Assembly: GCA_963817885.1 (NCBI GenBank)
Contig: CAWFQE010000006.1
Coordinates: 1-64,000, forward strand
DNA length: 64,000 nt
Reading direction: 5' to 3'
From: CAVOHU01 sp963817885
GTDB taxonomy: Bacteria > Acidobacteriota > Vicinamibacteria > Vicinamibacterales > JAKQTR01
The notes beneath the pieces were generated by a model. It made no database searches and had not been told where the DNA came from. It worked only from the letters and a program-made list of their open reading frames with translations. Below are positions 31,488 to 40,683 of the stretch, piece by piece. Within the stretch, counting starts at the first letter, position 1, and every line of letters begins with the position of its first letter. The position numbers and the translations under genes are program-made.

Positions 31488-32576
31488 TCACTTGGAGGGC
31501 GTCCCTGGCGTCGACGGGGCGGCCGACACGGGGCGCGTCCGGCGCGATGTGTCCTCCCGATCGGAGGGCGGCGGACCGGGGATCGCCGCGCCAGCCTCGA
31601 TGAACCGCCCGAAGATCATCTTGCCGGCGGTGGTCTGCAGGACGCTCGTCACGACGATGTCGATCGTCTTGCTGATCATCTTGCGGGCGTTGTCGACCAC
31701 GACCATCGTGCCGTCGTCGAGGTACGCCACGCCCTGGTTGAATTCCTTCCCTTCCTTCAGGATGAAGACCTTCATGATCTCGCCGGGCAGGACGACCGGC
31801 TTCAACGAATTGGCCAGCTCGTTGATGTTGAGCACCGGGATCCCGCGCAGCTGGGCGACCTTGTTCAGGTTGAAGTCGTTGGTGACGATCTTGCCCTGCA
31901 GGGTGCGCGCCAGCTCGATCAGCTTCAGATCGACTTCCTTGACCTCCGGGAAGTCGATGTCTGAAATCGTGACCTCGACGCCGGACATCTTCTGGATCTT
32001 CTGGAGGATGTCGAGCCCGCGGCGCCCCCGGTTGCGGCGAAGCGTGTCGGCGGAATCGGCGACCTGCTGCAGTTCCTTCAGCACGAACTGCGCGATGACC
32101 AGCGTGCCGTCGAGGAAGCCCGTCTCGCATATATCGGCGATGCGGCCATCGATGATCACGCTCGTGTCGAGGACCTTGTAGCGCCGCTGCGGCCCGGCGT
32201 TCCGGAACAGGGCCACCAGGCGCGCCGGCTCGAGCCATTCAGCGTGCCGGGCTCCGACCACGGTCCCGACATATGGAAGCACCAGCAGGATGAGCCCTTC
32301 GAGGAATCGCACGCGGTTGTCGTCAGGCGGCAGCCAGAACAGCGCGGTGTCGATGCCCTTGGCGAACAGCAGCCCGAGCGTGCCGCCGATCAGCCCGCCG
32401 ACCATGTGGGTGGCGCTGGAGTTGTGCAGCCGGAACTCGAGGACGATCACCACGCAGGCCATCACCGCGCCGAACGCCGCGTTGACCGCGATCCCGCCCG
32501 GCAGCGGGCCCAGGTATGCCGCGGTCGCCGTGACCGCGGCGACGAACACGACTCGAAACGCAAGGAACCACGTCAT
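31488..32576 (-). CDS. PIN-TRAM membrane protein, YacL type
   Basis: A 362-residue protein. About four membrane segments occupy residues 1-115. A PIN nuclease domain follows (YKVLDTSVIIDGRIADICET with its acidic active-site residues, then FVLKELQQVADSAD and IVTNDFNLNKVA). A C-terminal TRAM-like beta domain (GEIMKVFILKEGKEFNQGVA) comes last. Bacterial homologues such as YacL commonly sit beside radA and ispD, as here. The function is probably RNA-related but is not established. The start is ATG 32576 with GGAGA upstream. The last 35 residues are Pro/Ser/Arg-rich. Confidence 0.88.
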   Translation of the reverse strand: MTWFLAFRVVFVAAVTATAAYLGPLPGGIAVNAAFGAVMACVVIVLEFRLHNSSATHMVGGLIGGTLGLLFAKGIDTALFWLPPDDNRVRFLEGLILLVLPYVGTVVGARHAEWLEPARLVALFRNAGPQRRYKVLDTSVIIDGRIADICETGFLDGTLVIAQFVLKELQQVADSADTLRRNRGRRGLDILQKIQKMSGVEVTISDIDFPEVKEVDLKLIELARTLQGKIVTNDFNLNKVAQLRGIPVLNINELANSLKPVVLPGEIMKVFILKEGKEFNQGVAYLDDGTMVVVDNARKMISKTIDIVVTSVLQTTAGKMIFGRFIEAGAAIPGPPPSDREDTSRRTRPVSAAPSTPGTPSK

Positions 32577-32631
32577 GGGGTCTCCGATCTGTATGAACAC
32601 GTCTGTATGAAAACGCGCCAGCCCGAGGACG

Positions 32632-34011
32632 TCAGGCGATCAACGAATCGAGCGCCTCCTGGACCGTGTGCACCCCCAACATATCGCACCGCGCGCCGGC
32701 CAGCCCGGGATCGGTCGGATCCACGTTGGCCGCGGGCATGATGCAGCGCGTGAAGCCCATCTGGGACGCTTCACGCACCCGCCTGGCCGCCTGCGTCACC
32801 GCCCTCACTTCGCCAGCCAGTCCGACTTCGCCGAACACCGCCGTGCCGGCCGCGACCGGCTTGTTTCTCACGCTCGAGGCCACGGCGCCGATGAGCGCAA
32901 GGTCCACCGCAGGTTCGTCGGCGGTCATGCCGCCGGCGAGGTTCACGAACACGTCGTCGCCGCCGAGCTGCATCCCGGCGCGCTTCTCGAGCACGGCGAG
33001 CAGCAGCGCCAGCCGGTTCTGATCGACCCCGACCGCCATCCGCTTGGCGTAGCCATACATGCTGGTGCTGACGAGCGCCTGCACCTCGACCAGCAGCGGG
33101 CGCGTGCCCTCCATGCAGCACAGGACCGCCGAGCCCGGGCTGCCGACCGGGCGCTCGGCCAGGAAGAGCGCCGATGGGTTCGGCACCGGGCGCAGCCCGG
33201 TCGCGGTCATCTCGAAAACCCCCAGCTCGCTGACCGCCCCGAATCGGTTCTTCGCCGCACGCACGATGCGATGGGCGTGCTGGCGCTCGCCCTCGAAGTA
33301 GAGCACGGTGTCGACGATGTGCTCGAGCGCCTTCGGCCCGGCGAGGCTCCCCTCCTTGGTCACGTGGCCGACGAGGAACGTCGGCACGTTCTGGCCCTTC
33401 GCGGTGAAGAGCAGCTGGGTGGCCGCCTCGCGAATCTGGCCGATGCTGCCGGGCGCCGACTGCATCTTCAGCGAGAACACGGTCTGGATCGAATCGACGA
33501 TGACCAGGGCGGGCCGCAGCCGGGCGATCTCCTCGAGCACCCGCTCGAGGCACGTTTCTGCCAGCAGGTAGAGCGGCGCCCCCTCCACGCCAAGGCGGTC
33601 GCCGCGGGACTTGATCTGGTGTTCCGATTCCTCGCCGGAGCTGTAGAGCACCGGACCCACTGTCCGGGCGAAGTGGGCGGCGGCCTGCAGGAGCAGCGTG
33701 GATTTGCCGATGCCCGGCTCGCCTCCGAGCAGAACCAGGGATCCCGGCACCACGCCGCCACCGAGCACCCGGTCGAACTCGTCGATCCCGGTCGACAGGC
33801 GGACGGCGCCGGTCGTCTCGATCTCGGAGTAGAGCTTCGCACCACCGGACGTGCCCAGCGCATACCGGTGAGGCGCGGCCGAGGGTGCGGAGTCAACCGG
33901 GCGCTCCTCGACCATCGAATTCCACGCGCCGCAGTCGGGGCATCGCCCCAGCCACTTTTGTGCCTGGCTGCCGCACTCCTGGCAGACGAAAATCGGGTTC
34001 TTGGATTTCAC
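32632..34011 (-). CDS. radA: DNA repair protein RadA
   Basis: A 459-residue RadA/Sms helicase that processes recombination intermediates. It has a zinc finger (C10, C13, C24, C27), a RecA-like core with Walker A GEPGIGKSTLLLQ, the RadA-specific KNRFG motif (AAKNRFGAVSELGVFEM) and a C-terminal Lon-protease-like domain. The start is GTG 34011, giving the usual short lead to the zinc finger. GTG 34020 is an alternative. It follows alr within 20 bp. Confidence 0.97.
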   Translation of the reverse strand: MKSKNPIFVCQECGSQAQKWLGRCPDCGAWNSMVEERPVDSAPSAAPHRYALGTSGGAKLYSEIETTGAVRLSTGIDEFDRVLGGGVVPGSLVLLGGEPGIGKSTLLLQAAAHFARTVGPVLYSSGEESEHQIKSRGDRLGVEGAPLYLLAETCLERVLEEIARLRPALVIVDSIQTVFSLKMQSAPGSIGQIREAATQLLFTAKGQNVPTFLVGHVTKEGSLAGPKALEHIVDTVLYFEGERQHAHRIVRAAKNRFGAVSELGVFEMTATGLRPVPNPSALFLAERPVGSPGSAVLCCMEGTRPLLVEVQALVSTSMYGYAKRMAVGVDQNRLALLLAVLEKRAGMQLGGDDVFVNLAGGMTADEPAVDLALIGAVASSVRNKPVAAGTAVFGEVGLAGEVRAVTQAARRVREASQMGFTRCIMPAANVDPTDPGLAGARCDMLGVHTVQEALDSLIA

Positions 34012-34031
34012 GTCACGCACTAGTGGCTCGA

Positions 34032-35156
34032 TTATATATAGATTCGTTCGATCCGGGTTCCGACCCTGCAAAGGACCTCGTAGGGGTTGGTGCCGATGGC
34101 CTGTGCCATTTCCGTCACGGTAATCTCGGCATCGCCCTGCCGGCCGATCAGCACGGCTTCATCGCCCGGCTGGACTTCGAGCCCGGTCACGTCGGCCATC
34201 AGCATGTCCATGCAGACCGACCCGATAATCGGCGCCCGCCTCCCTCTGACGAGCACCGAGCCGCGGCCCGCCAGCCTCACGTCCAGCCCATCCGCGTAGC
34301 CGGCCGGCACGACGGCCATGGTGGTCGGCCGCGTGGCTTCGAACCGGGCCCCGTATCCGATCTGTTCTCCCTGTCTCACGCCTTTCACAGCGACGATGCG
34401 GCTCCTGAGGCTCATCACCGGTTCGAGGGGCAGCGAGACGGTCAACGCAGGCGGCGTCACGCCGTAGAGCACCAGCCCGGGCCGCACCAGGTCGAACCAC
34501 GTGCCCGGGTCGATCAGCATCGCCGCGCTGTTGGCTGCGTGCCGCAATGCGGGCCGGGCGCCCATTGCCTCCAGCTCGGCGAGCACCCGGGCGAAGCGCG
34601 CCTTCTGTTCCGCGAACAGGGGATGACCGGGCGTGTCCGCCGTCGCAAAGTGCGTGTAGACCCCTTCGAGGTCCAGGTCGGGGCTCGCCAGCAGCTCGGG
34701 CATCGTGCGGCGGAGATTGTCGTGCCTGAGGCCGAGGCGGTTCATGCCCGTGTCGATCTTGAGGTGGTACCTGATGTGCCGGCGGTGGCGCGCCGCCGCG
34801 GCCTGCAGCGAGCGCCCGGCGACCGGGGTCGAAACGGTCGGCGTCAGGTGGTGTTCGAACACGCCGTCGAGATCGCTGAGGCTGAGCGCGCCAAAGACCA
34901 GGATGCCCGTCTTCAGGCCCGCCTCGCGCAGCGTGATGGCCTCCTCGATGTCGGCGCACGCGACCATCCGGGCGCCTGCGCGCTCGAGGGCCAGCGCGAC
35001 CGGTGCGGCGCCGTGACCGTAGGCGTTGGCCTTGACGACGGCCACCACCACCGGGGGCGGCTGCCCGGGGCGATGCTGCTCGAGGTACGCGGCTATGGTG
35101 TGGAAATTGGCGGCGAGCGCGTTGACGTCGATGTGGGCGAACGTGGAGCGGATCAC
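34032..35156 (-). CDS. alr: Alanine racemase
   Basis: A 374-residue PLP enzyme that makes D-alanine for peptidoglycan. K42 in VVKANAYGHG is the PLP lysine. The second catalytic residue is the tyrosine in QIGYGARF, and YADGLDVRL is typical. It lies 25 bp downstream of dnaB and just upstream of radA. Confidence 0.97.
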   Translation of the reverse strand: MIRSTFAHIDVNALAANFHTIAAYLEQHRPGQPPPVVVAVVKANAYGHGAAPVALALERAGARMVACADIEEAITLREAGLKTGILVFGALSLSDLDGVFEHHLTPTVSTPVAGRSLQAAAARHRRHIRYHLKIDTGMNRLGLRHDNLRRTMPELLASPDLDLEGVYTHFATADTPGHPLFAEQKARFARVLAELEAMGARPALRHAANSAAMLIDPGTWFDLVRPGLVLYGVTPPALTVSLPLEPVMSLRSRIVAVKGVRQGEQIGYGARFEATRPTTMAVVPAGYADGLDVRLAGRGSVLVRGRRAPIIGSVCMDMLMADVTGLEVQPGDEAVLIGRQGDAEITVTEMAQAIGTNPYEVLCRVGTRIERIYI

Positions 35157-35181
35157 GGTATGGGGGACGTCTGCTGTCTCG

Positions 35182-36528
35182 TCAGGAAGCGGCCGGGCGC
35201 TTCCACTCGAGGTTCTCGAAGCGAGTGAACTCCTTGATGAAGGCCAGCTTCACCGACCCTGTCGGGCCGTTGCGCTGCTTGGCGACGATGAGCTCGGCCA
35301 CTCCCTGGTTCTCCTCGGTGGCCTCGTACATATCCTCGCGCCAGATCAGGATGACCACGTCGGCGTCCTGCTCGAGGGCACCCGACTCGCGCAGGTCCGA
35401 CAGCTGCGGGCGGCGGCCGGGCCTGGCCTCCGGCGCGCGGCTCAGCTGGGACAGCGCGATGATCGGCACGTTGAGTTCCTTGGCGAGCGACTTCAGGCCC
35501 CTCGAAACCGACGCGAGCTCGGTGACGCGGTTCTCGAAGCGCCCGCGTCCCTGCATCAGCTGCAGGTAGTCGATCACGAGCAGGTGCAGGCCGTGCTCGG
35601 ACATCAGCCGGCGGGCCTTGGCCCGCATCTCGAGCACCCCGATCGACGCGGAGTCGTCGATGAACACCTTCGCGTCGCCCAGCGTCGCCAGGGCGGAGGT
35701 GAGCTTCGGCCAATCCCGTTCGCCGAGGAAGCCGGTGCGGAGCCGGTGGCTGTCGATGCCGGCCTCGGAGGTGAGCATCCTCAGGAACAGCTGCTCTTTC
35801 GACATTTCGAGCGAGAAGAAGCCGACCGTCATCTCGGTCTTCACGCCGACGTACTGGGCGATGTTCAGCGCGAGGCTGGTCTTTCCCATCGACGGCCGGG
35901 CGGCGATGATGATCAGGTCGGACGGCTGCAGCCCCGCCATCATCTCGTCGAGCTCCACGTAACCGGTGGGCACGCCGGTCACCAGCTGCTTTCGCGCGTG
36001 GGCCTGCTCCACCGCCGCGAAGCTGGAGGTCGCCAGGTCCCGCATCGAGACGAACCCGGCGCGGATCGATCCTTCCGCGATCGAGAAGATCGACTGTTCC
36101 GCCTCGTCGAGGATCTCGTCCGCGTCCTGCTCGGCCTGGTAGGCGTTGGCGAGGATCTTGTTGGCCGAGAGGATCAGGTGCCGGAGGGTGGACTTTTCCT
36201 TGACGATCCGCGCGTACTCGCCGACGTTCGTGCCGTGGGGCAGGCCGTCGACCAGCGAGGCGATGTAGGCCGGTCCGCCGACCGTGTCGAGCTCGCCGCT
36301 GCGGCCGAGCTCGTCCTTGAGGGTGATGAAGTCGATGGCCTGCCCGCGTTCGAGCAGCCCGATCATCTTGTGGAAGATGCGCCGGTGGGCGTCGCGGTAG
36401 AAATCGTCCGCGTTGATGAGCTCCAGCGCGGGATGGATCGTCTCCCCGTGCAGGAGGACGGCCCCGAGCACGGCGCGCTCGGCATCCAGGTTGTGCGGCA
36501 GGGGACGATCAGCGGCGGTGTCGGCCAT
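35182..36528 (-). CDS. dnaB: Replicative DNA helicase
   Basis: A 448-residue hexameric helicase with the N-terminal helical domain (PLPHNLDAERAVLGAVLLHG) and a RecA-type core: Walker A ARPSMGKTSLALN, then GFFSLEMSKEQLFLRML and the HLLVIDYLQLM Walker B. There is no intein. The start is ATG 36528. An upstream open frame adds 16 unlikely residues. It follows rplI as in many bacteria. Confidence 0.98.
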   Translation of the reverse strand: MADTAADRPLPHNLDAERAVLGAVLLHGETIHPALELINADDFYRDAHRRIFHKMIGLLERGQAIDFITLKDELGRSGELDTVGGPAYIASLVDGLPHGTNVGEYARIVKEKSTLRHLILSANKILANAYQAEQDADEILDEAEQSIFSIAEGSIRAGFVSMRDLATSSFAAVEQAHARKQLVTGVPTGYVELDEMMAGLQPSDLIIIAARPSMGKTSLALNIAQYVGVKTEMTVGFFSLEMSKEQLFLRMLTSEAGIDSHRLRTGFLGERDWPKLTSALATLGDAKVFIDDSASIGVLEMRAKARRLMSEHGLHLLVIDYLQLMQGRGRFENRVTELASVSRGLKSLAKELNVPIIALSQLSRAPEARPGRRPQLSDLRESGALEQDADVVILIWREDMYEATEENQGVAELIVAKQRNGPTGSVKLAFIKEFTRFENLEWKRPAAS

Positions 36529-36603
36529 CGGTGCGTTTCGAGGAAGGGCGACCGGAACCCGGACGCCCCTCCCCACTCCCGGTGCTCTCTCTGACGCGAC
36601 TGG

Positions 36604-37053
36604 CTACTCCTGCAGCGGCGTCACGACGACCTTGACCTGTCCCACGACGTTGTGGTGCAGCTTGACGGGCACGAGGAACTCACCCAGCTGCTTGAGCGGA
36701 TCATGCAGCTGAATCTTGCGCTTGTCGATATCGAACCCCTTCGCCGTGAGGGCATCCGCGACATCGGCCGCCGTCACCGACCCGTACAGCGTGTCGTTCT
36801 CTCCGACCCGGCGGGCGACCGAGCAGGTGACCTCGGCCAGGCGCGCGGCGAGCGCGTCGGCGTCGGCCTGCTCGGCGGCCTCACGCACTTCGAGGATCTT
36901 GCGCTCGCGTTCGATGATCTTCTTGTTCGCCGGCGTCGCCGTGAGCGCCATCTTGCGCGGCAGCAGGAAATTCCTGGCGTAGCCGTCGGCAACCTTTATG
37001 ACGTCGCCGCGGCGGCCCAGGCTTTCGATGTGTTCACGAAGAATCACTTCCAT
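36604..37053 (-). CDS. rplI: 50S ribosomal protein L9
   Basis: A 149-residue L9 with N-terminal domain MEVILREHIESLGRRGDVIK followed by VADGYARNFLLPRKMA, a long connecting helix and the C-terminal domain (SVTAADVADALTAKGFDIDK). The start is ATG 37053. It lies between rpsR and dnaB. Confidence 0.97.
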   Translation of the reverse strand: MEVILREHIESLGRRGDVIKVADGYARNFLLPRKMALTATPANKKIIERERKILEVREAAEQADADALAARLAEVTCSVARRVGENDTLYGSVTAADVADALTAKGFDIDKRKIQLHDPLKQLGEFLVPVKLHHNVVGQVKVVVTPLQE

Positions 37054-37070
37054 GACTGTTCCACCTTCGG

Positions 37071-37385
37071 CTAGTCGGTCAAGTACGGCACCATCGCCAG
37101 CTGTCGCGCCCGCTTGATGGCCGTCTGGAGTTTCCGTTGATGCATCGCGCAGCACCCCGAAATCCGCCGGGGCAGGATCTTCGCCCGCTCAGGCAGGAAC
37201 GGAGCCAGCATCCGCACATCCTTGTAGTCGATGTAGTCGATCTTGTCTGCGCAGAACTTGCAGACCTTGCGCCGGCGGAACAGCCCGCCGCGGCGCTGGC
37301 CCTGTGCCTTGTCCGCCCCGCGCGCCCCGCCACGGCCGCCCCGACCACCCGATCCGCTTCCACCGCCTCGTCGTTCTTCGGACAT
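37071..37385 (-). CDS. rpsR: 30S ribosomal protein S18, Gly/Arg-rich N-terminus
   Basis: A 104-residue S18. The conserved core (KVCKFCADKIDYIDYKDVRM, RISGCCAMHQRKLQTAIKRA) carries four cysteines, the zinc-binding form. The first 36 residues are an unusual Gly/Arg/Ser-rich tail (GGGSGSGGRGGRGGARG), longer than in standard S18 of about 75 residues. It starts 2 bp after rpsF. Confidence 0.96.
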   Translation of the reverse strand: MSEERRGGGSGSGGRGGRGGARGADKAQGQRRGGLFRRRKVCKFCADKIDYIDYKDVRMLAPFLPERAKILPRRISGCCAMHQRKLQTAIKRARQLAMVPYLTD

Positions 37386-37387
37386 CG

Positions 37388-37825
37388 CTACACCTCCGCG
37401 TCGTCTTGATCGTCATCCTGGTTGTCGTCATCGGACTTCCGGCGGGCGCCCTCGGGCGGGAGCCCGCGCTCCCCGCGCTTCAGGGCCTCGGCCTGTCGGC
37501 GTGCCCGTGTCCGTTCGGCGACGCGAAGCTCTTCGTCCACGCGGACGATCAGGTGCCGGATGACCTGGTCGCTGACCTTCAGCCGGCGATCCAGTTCCTT
37601 GGTCATCTCGCCGGTGCCGGTGAACACTTCCAGCACGTAGGTGCCCTCGCGGTGCCGCCCGATGCGGTAGGCGAGCTTGCGGCGGCCCCAGTTCTCGGTC
37701 TTCTGCAATTCGCCCTGGAATCGGGCGACGATGGCTTCGACCTGCGTGTGCAGGTCGGTCACGTCTGCTTCGGTCGCCTCGGGCGACACGATATAGACGA
37801 GTTCGTACAGTCTGGCTTCGCTCAC
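37388..37825 (-). CDS. rpsF: 30S ribosomal protein S6
   Basis: A 145-residue S6 that pairs with S18 on the platform. The core spans YELVYIVSPEATEADVTDLH to GTYVLEVFTGTGEMTKELDR and VIRHLIVRVDEE. The C-terminal 40 residues are basic then very acidic (DDDNQDDDQDDAEV). It leads the rpsF-rpsR-rplI group. Confidence 0.96.
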   Translation of the reverse strand: MSEARLYELVYIVSPEATEADVTDLHTQVEAIVARFQGELQKTENWGRRKLAYRIGRHREGTYVLEVFTGTGEMTKELDRRLKVSDQVIRHLIVRVDEELRVAERTRARRQAEALKRGERGLPPEGARRKSDDDNQDDDQDDAEV

Positions 37826-37882
37826 GTCCGGCTCCTTCTGGACTCTAGGGCCGCCCCGATACTCGGGGAGGCAAGGAGGATT

Positions 37883-38458
37883 TCAGGCGGGCTCCTCTGC
37901 CCGGTTGTACTGATTCATCGCGGCATCGAAACCTTCCGACAGGAACATTTCGACCGCGTCCGCCGCTCTCGCGACCGCCTTCATGGCCGCCGCTTCTTCG
38001 TCCGGTTCGAACCGGGCCAGCACGTGGTCGGCGAGATCCCGCCTGAGATCGCCGCGCCCGACGCCGACCCGCAGCCGGGGGAATGCCTGCGTTCCCAGGT
38101 GCTGGATGATCGACCGGAACCCGTTGTGACCGCCCGCCGACCCGCTGGCCCGAAGACGCAACCGCCCCAGCGGCAGGTTCACGTCGTCGGCGACCACGAG
38201 GATGTCGGACGACTCGATCCGGTAAAAGTGCGCCAGGCCGGCGACGGCTTCCCCGCTCAGGTTCATCATCGTGAGCGGCTTGGCCAGCCTGACCGTCTCG
38301 CGCCCGAGGCCGGCCCGTGCAATCAGCGCATCGGGCCGATCGTGCTCGAAGAGGGCGCCCATCCTGCGGGCGACCTCGTCGGCCACCATGAAGCCGACGT
38401 TGTGCCGGGTGCGGTGATAGGTCCGCCCGGGATTGCCCAGGCCGACGACGAGCTTCAT
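37883..38458 (-). CDS. pth: Peptidyl-tRNA hydrolase
   Basis: A 191-residue Pth that frees peptidyl-tRNA. The opening KLVVGLGNPGRTYHRTRHNV contains the catalytic histidine (RHNVGF). KPLTMMNLSGEAV, DDVNLPLGRLRLR and GSAGGHNGFRSI are family motifs. It lies between rplY and rpsF, the standard order. Confidence 0.97.
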   Translation of the reverse strand: MKLVVGLGNPGRTYHRTRHNVGFMVADEVARRMGALFEHDRPDALIARAGLGRETVRLAKPLTMMNLSGEAVAGLAHFYRIESSDILVVADDVNLPLGRLRLRASGSAGGHNGFRSIIQHLGTQAFPRLRVGVGRGDLRRDLADHVLARFEPDEEAAAMKAVARAADAVEMFLSEGFDAAMNQYNRAEEPA

Positions 38459-38488
38459 GAGCGGCCGTGCTCCGTGGGGCCGTCCGGG

Positions 38489-39163
38489 CTACTCTTCGGC
38501 TTCGGCCTTTTCGGCCTTGCCCTTCTTGATCAACTCCGGCTCGGCAGCGGTCGCCGGGGTCGCGGCCGCTTCAGCCGCCACCGGCTCGGCCTCGACCTTC
38601 AGCGCCACGACGTGGGCCAGCATGATGTCCGGCTCGCTGACCGGCGTCCACTTCGGATCGGTCGCGATCTCCCGCAGGCGGATCGACTGTCCGAGCATCA
38701 GCTCGCTGACGTCGACCTCGATGTGCTCGGGGATGTCGGCCGGCAGGCACTCGATCTGGATCTCGCGGTGGACGAAGTCGAGCAGGCCGCCCTGCTGCTT
38801 GACGCCCTTCGGCTCGCCCTTGAGCACGATCTGCACGGTGACGGTCAGCTTCTTGTCCATCGCGATCCGGAAGAAGTCCACGTGCAGCATCTCGTGGCTG
38901 ACCGGGTCGAGCTGGTACTCGCGCACCAGCACCTTCACGTCTTCGTCGCCGTACTTCAGCCCGATCAGGGTGTTGACCCCCGAGTCGGAGTGGAGGATGC
39001 GCGACAGGGCCTTGGGATCGACCGCGATGTTCGCCGTCGGCGGGTTGGGCGATCCGGTGATGGGGCCGTAGAGCACCGCCGGGATCTGTCCCTTCACGCG
39101 GAGCCGGCGCGTCTCGTTCTTGCCAAAACTGTCCCGCGTTACTGCTTCGAGTCTTGCGTCCAT
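38489..39163 (-). CDS. rplY: 50S ribosomal protein L25/general stress protein Ctc
   Basis: A 224-residue long-form L25 (CTC type). The N-terminal 5S rRNA-binding domain (GKNETRRLRVKGQIPAVLYG) is followed by a C-terminal beta domain and a low-complexity Ala/Glu/Lys tail. The start is ATG 39163 with AAGGA upstream. A TTG three codons earlier is less likely. It is flanked by prs and pth. Confidence 0.95.
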   Translation of the reverse strand: MDARLEAVTRDSFGKNETRRLRVKGQIPAVLYGPITGSPNPPTANIAVDPKALSRILHSDSGVNTLIGLKYGDEDVKVLVREYQLDPVSHEMLHVDFFRIAMDKKLTVTVQIVLKGEPKGVKQQGGLLDFVHREIQIECLPADIPEHIEVDVSELMLGQSIRLREIATDPKWTPVSEPDIMLAHVVALKVEAEPVAAEAAATPATAAEPELIKKGKAEKAEAEE

Positions 39164-39220
39164 TGCCTGCAATCCTTCACGATGCGGCGGGAGTCCGAAG
39201 GGAACCCGCCATCGACACCC

Positions 39221-40174
39221 TCATACGAACAACGACGACACCGACGTTTCCTCGTTGATGCTGCGGATGGCCTGCGCCAGCAGGCGCGCCACCGACAGCG
39301 TCACGATCTTCTTGCACTGCGCGCGCTCGCCGCCGAGCGGGATCGTGTTGGTCACGATCAGGCGCTCGATCGCCGACTGCTCGATCCGGCCGACGGCCGG
39401 GCCCGACAGCAGGCCGTGCACCGCGCAGGCGAGCACCCGTTCCGCCCCGTTGGCGATGAGCGCCTGCGCCGCATTCTGCATCGTGCCGGCCGTGTCGATG
39501 ATGTCGTCCTGGATGATGCAGGTGTGACCCTTCACATCACCGACGACGTTCATCACCTCGGCGTGCCCGTCTTCCGGCGAACGCCGCTTGTCGATAATCG
39601 CCAGCTCCGCGCCCAGCCGCTTCGCATAGGCCCGCGCTCGTTCCGCACCGCCGGCGTCGGGCGACACAATGGTCAGCCGCGGGAAATGCTGGCGGGCCAG
39701 ATAGTCGATGATCACCGGCGCCGCGAACAGGTGGTCCACCGGGATGTCGAAAAACCCCTGGATCTGCGCCTTGTGCAGGTCCATGGTGAGCACCCGGTTG
39801 GTCCCGGCCGCGCTGAGGATGTTCGCCACCAGCTTGGCCGAAATCGGCACCCGCGGCTTGTCCTTCCGGTCCTGCCGTGCGTAGCCGTAGTACGGAATCA
39901 CCGCGGTGATCCGCGCCGCCGACGAGCGCCGGAACGCGTCGATCATGATCAGCATCTCCATCAGATGCTGGTCGACCGGCGGCGAGGTCGGCTGCACGAT
40001 GAACACGTCGGTGCCGCGGATGTTCTCGTCGATCTGGAACGACACCTCGCTGTCCGGGAACCGCCGCAGCTTGGACTGGCCGACCTGGATGGAAAGGTGC
40101 TCGGCGATCTCCCGGGCTAGCTCGGGATGCGCACTTCCCGCAAACACCTTGAGTTCGGCAAAGCCCCTTCGCAT
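39221..40174 (-). CDS. prs: Ribose-phosphate pyrophosphokinase
   Basis: A 317-residue PRPP synthase supplying purine, pyrimidine, His and Trp synthesis. Signatures are YGYARQDRKDKPRVPISAKL and the PRPP loop DDIIDTAGTMQNAAQAL, with KRLGAELAIIDKRR between them. It lies downstream of tRNA-Gln, which may share its transcript. Confidence 0.97.
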   Translation of the reverse strand: MRRGFAELKVFAGSAHPELAREIAEHLSIQVGQSKLRRFPDSEVSFQIDENIRGTDVFIVQPTSPPVDQHLMEMLIMIDAFRRSSAARITAVIPYYGYARQDRKDKPRVPISAKLVANILSAAGTNRVLTMDLHKAQIQGFFDIPVDHLFAAPVIIDYLARQHFPRLTIVSPDAGGAERARAYAKRLGAELAIIDKRRSPEDGHAEVMNVVGDVKGHTCIIQDDIIDTAGTMQNAAQALIANGAERVLACAVHGLLSGPAVGRIEQSAIERLIVTNTIPLGGERAQCKKIVTLSVARLLAQAIRSINEETSVSSLFV

Positions 40175-40196
40175 TGGCGCTGTCCCTCACGAAAGC

Positions 40197-40272
40197 TGGC
40201 TGGGGCGGAAGGATTCGAACCTTCGGATGCGGGATCCAAAGTCCCGTGCCTTACCAGCTTGGCGACGCCCCA
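40197..40272 (-). tRNA. tRNA-Gln (TTG)
   Basis: A 76-nt cloverleaf with acceptor TGGGGCG/CGCCCCA, discriminator G, encoded CCA, loop CTTTGGA and anticodon TTG. It ends 22 bp before the prs start. Confidence 0.96.
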
Positions 40273-40683
40273 ATCTGTCGCACCAGCCACTCACCCGGGC
40301 CCAGTCCCTGCCGGTCGTCACCCGGGGTCATGGCGTCCTGGCGCTGATGCTCTCCCCGCCGGACGCACCGCTCCACTGCTCGATCATGCTCCTTCAGTGC
40401 CACGTGCTGGAGAAGGATGAACCCGTCAGGTGTGGTGCACCGACGCTGGTGCAAACGGTAAGTGTATACGATACGCTCCGCCGCGGACAAGCCTGCTGAG
40501 GGTCGAATCCGCCCCGGCCGCAGCGATTCCGCCCGCAAATCGCCCGATTCCAGGCCCGTTCCAGGCGCTTCACCCGCGTTCATGCTCGTCGCGCTCCCCG
40601 GCCGCACCCGAGTCGCCGCCTGCGCGGCAACGACAGTGAGACTGGCGGCCTCGGAGTCCACCGTCTCACGGAACCCGCGGCCG
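40273..40683 (-). other. Non-coding gap between ispE and tRNA-Gln
   Basis: These 411 bp contain a promoter-like site and a leader of about 180 nt towards tRNA-Gln. An open frame crossing it has no recognisable product and runs into the tRNA. I see no other feature. Confidence 0.5.
40463..40490 (-). promoter_or_regulatory. Candidate promoter for tRNA-Gln and prs
   Basis: On the minus strand TTGTCC (40490-40485), a 16-bp spacer and TATACA (40468-40463). Confidence 0.45.

Noticed and set aside
40251..40661. A 136-residue minus-strand protein upstream of tRNA-Gln
   Set aside because: It reads into the tRNA, contains the likely promoter and has no recognisable domain.
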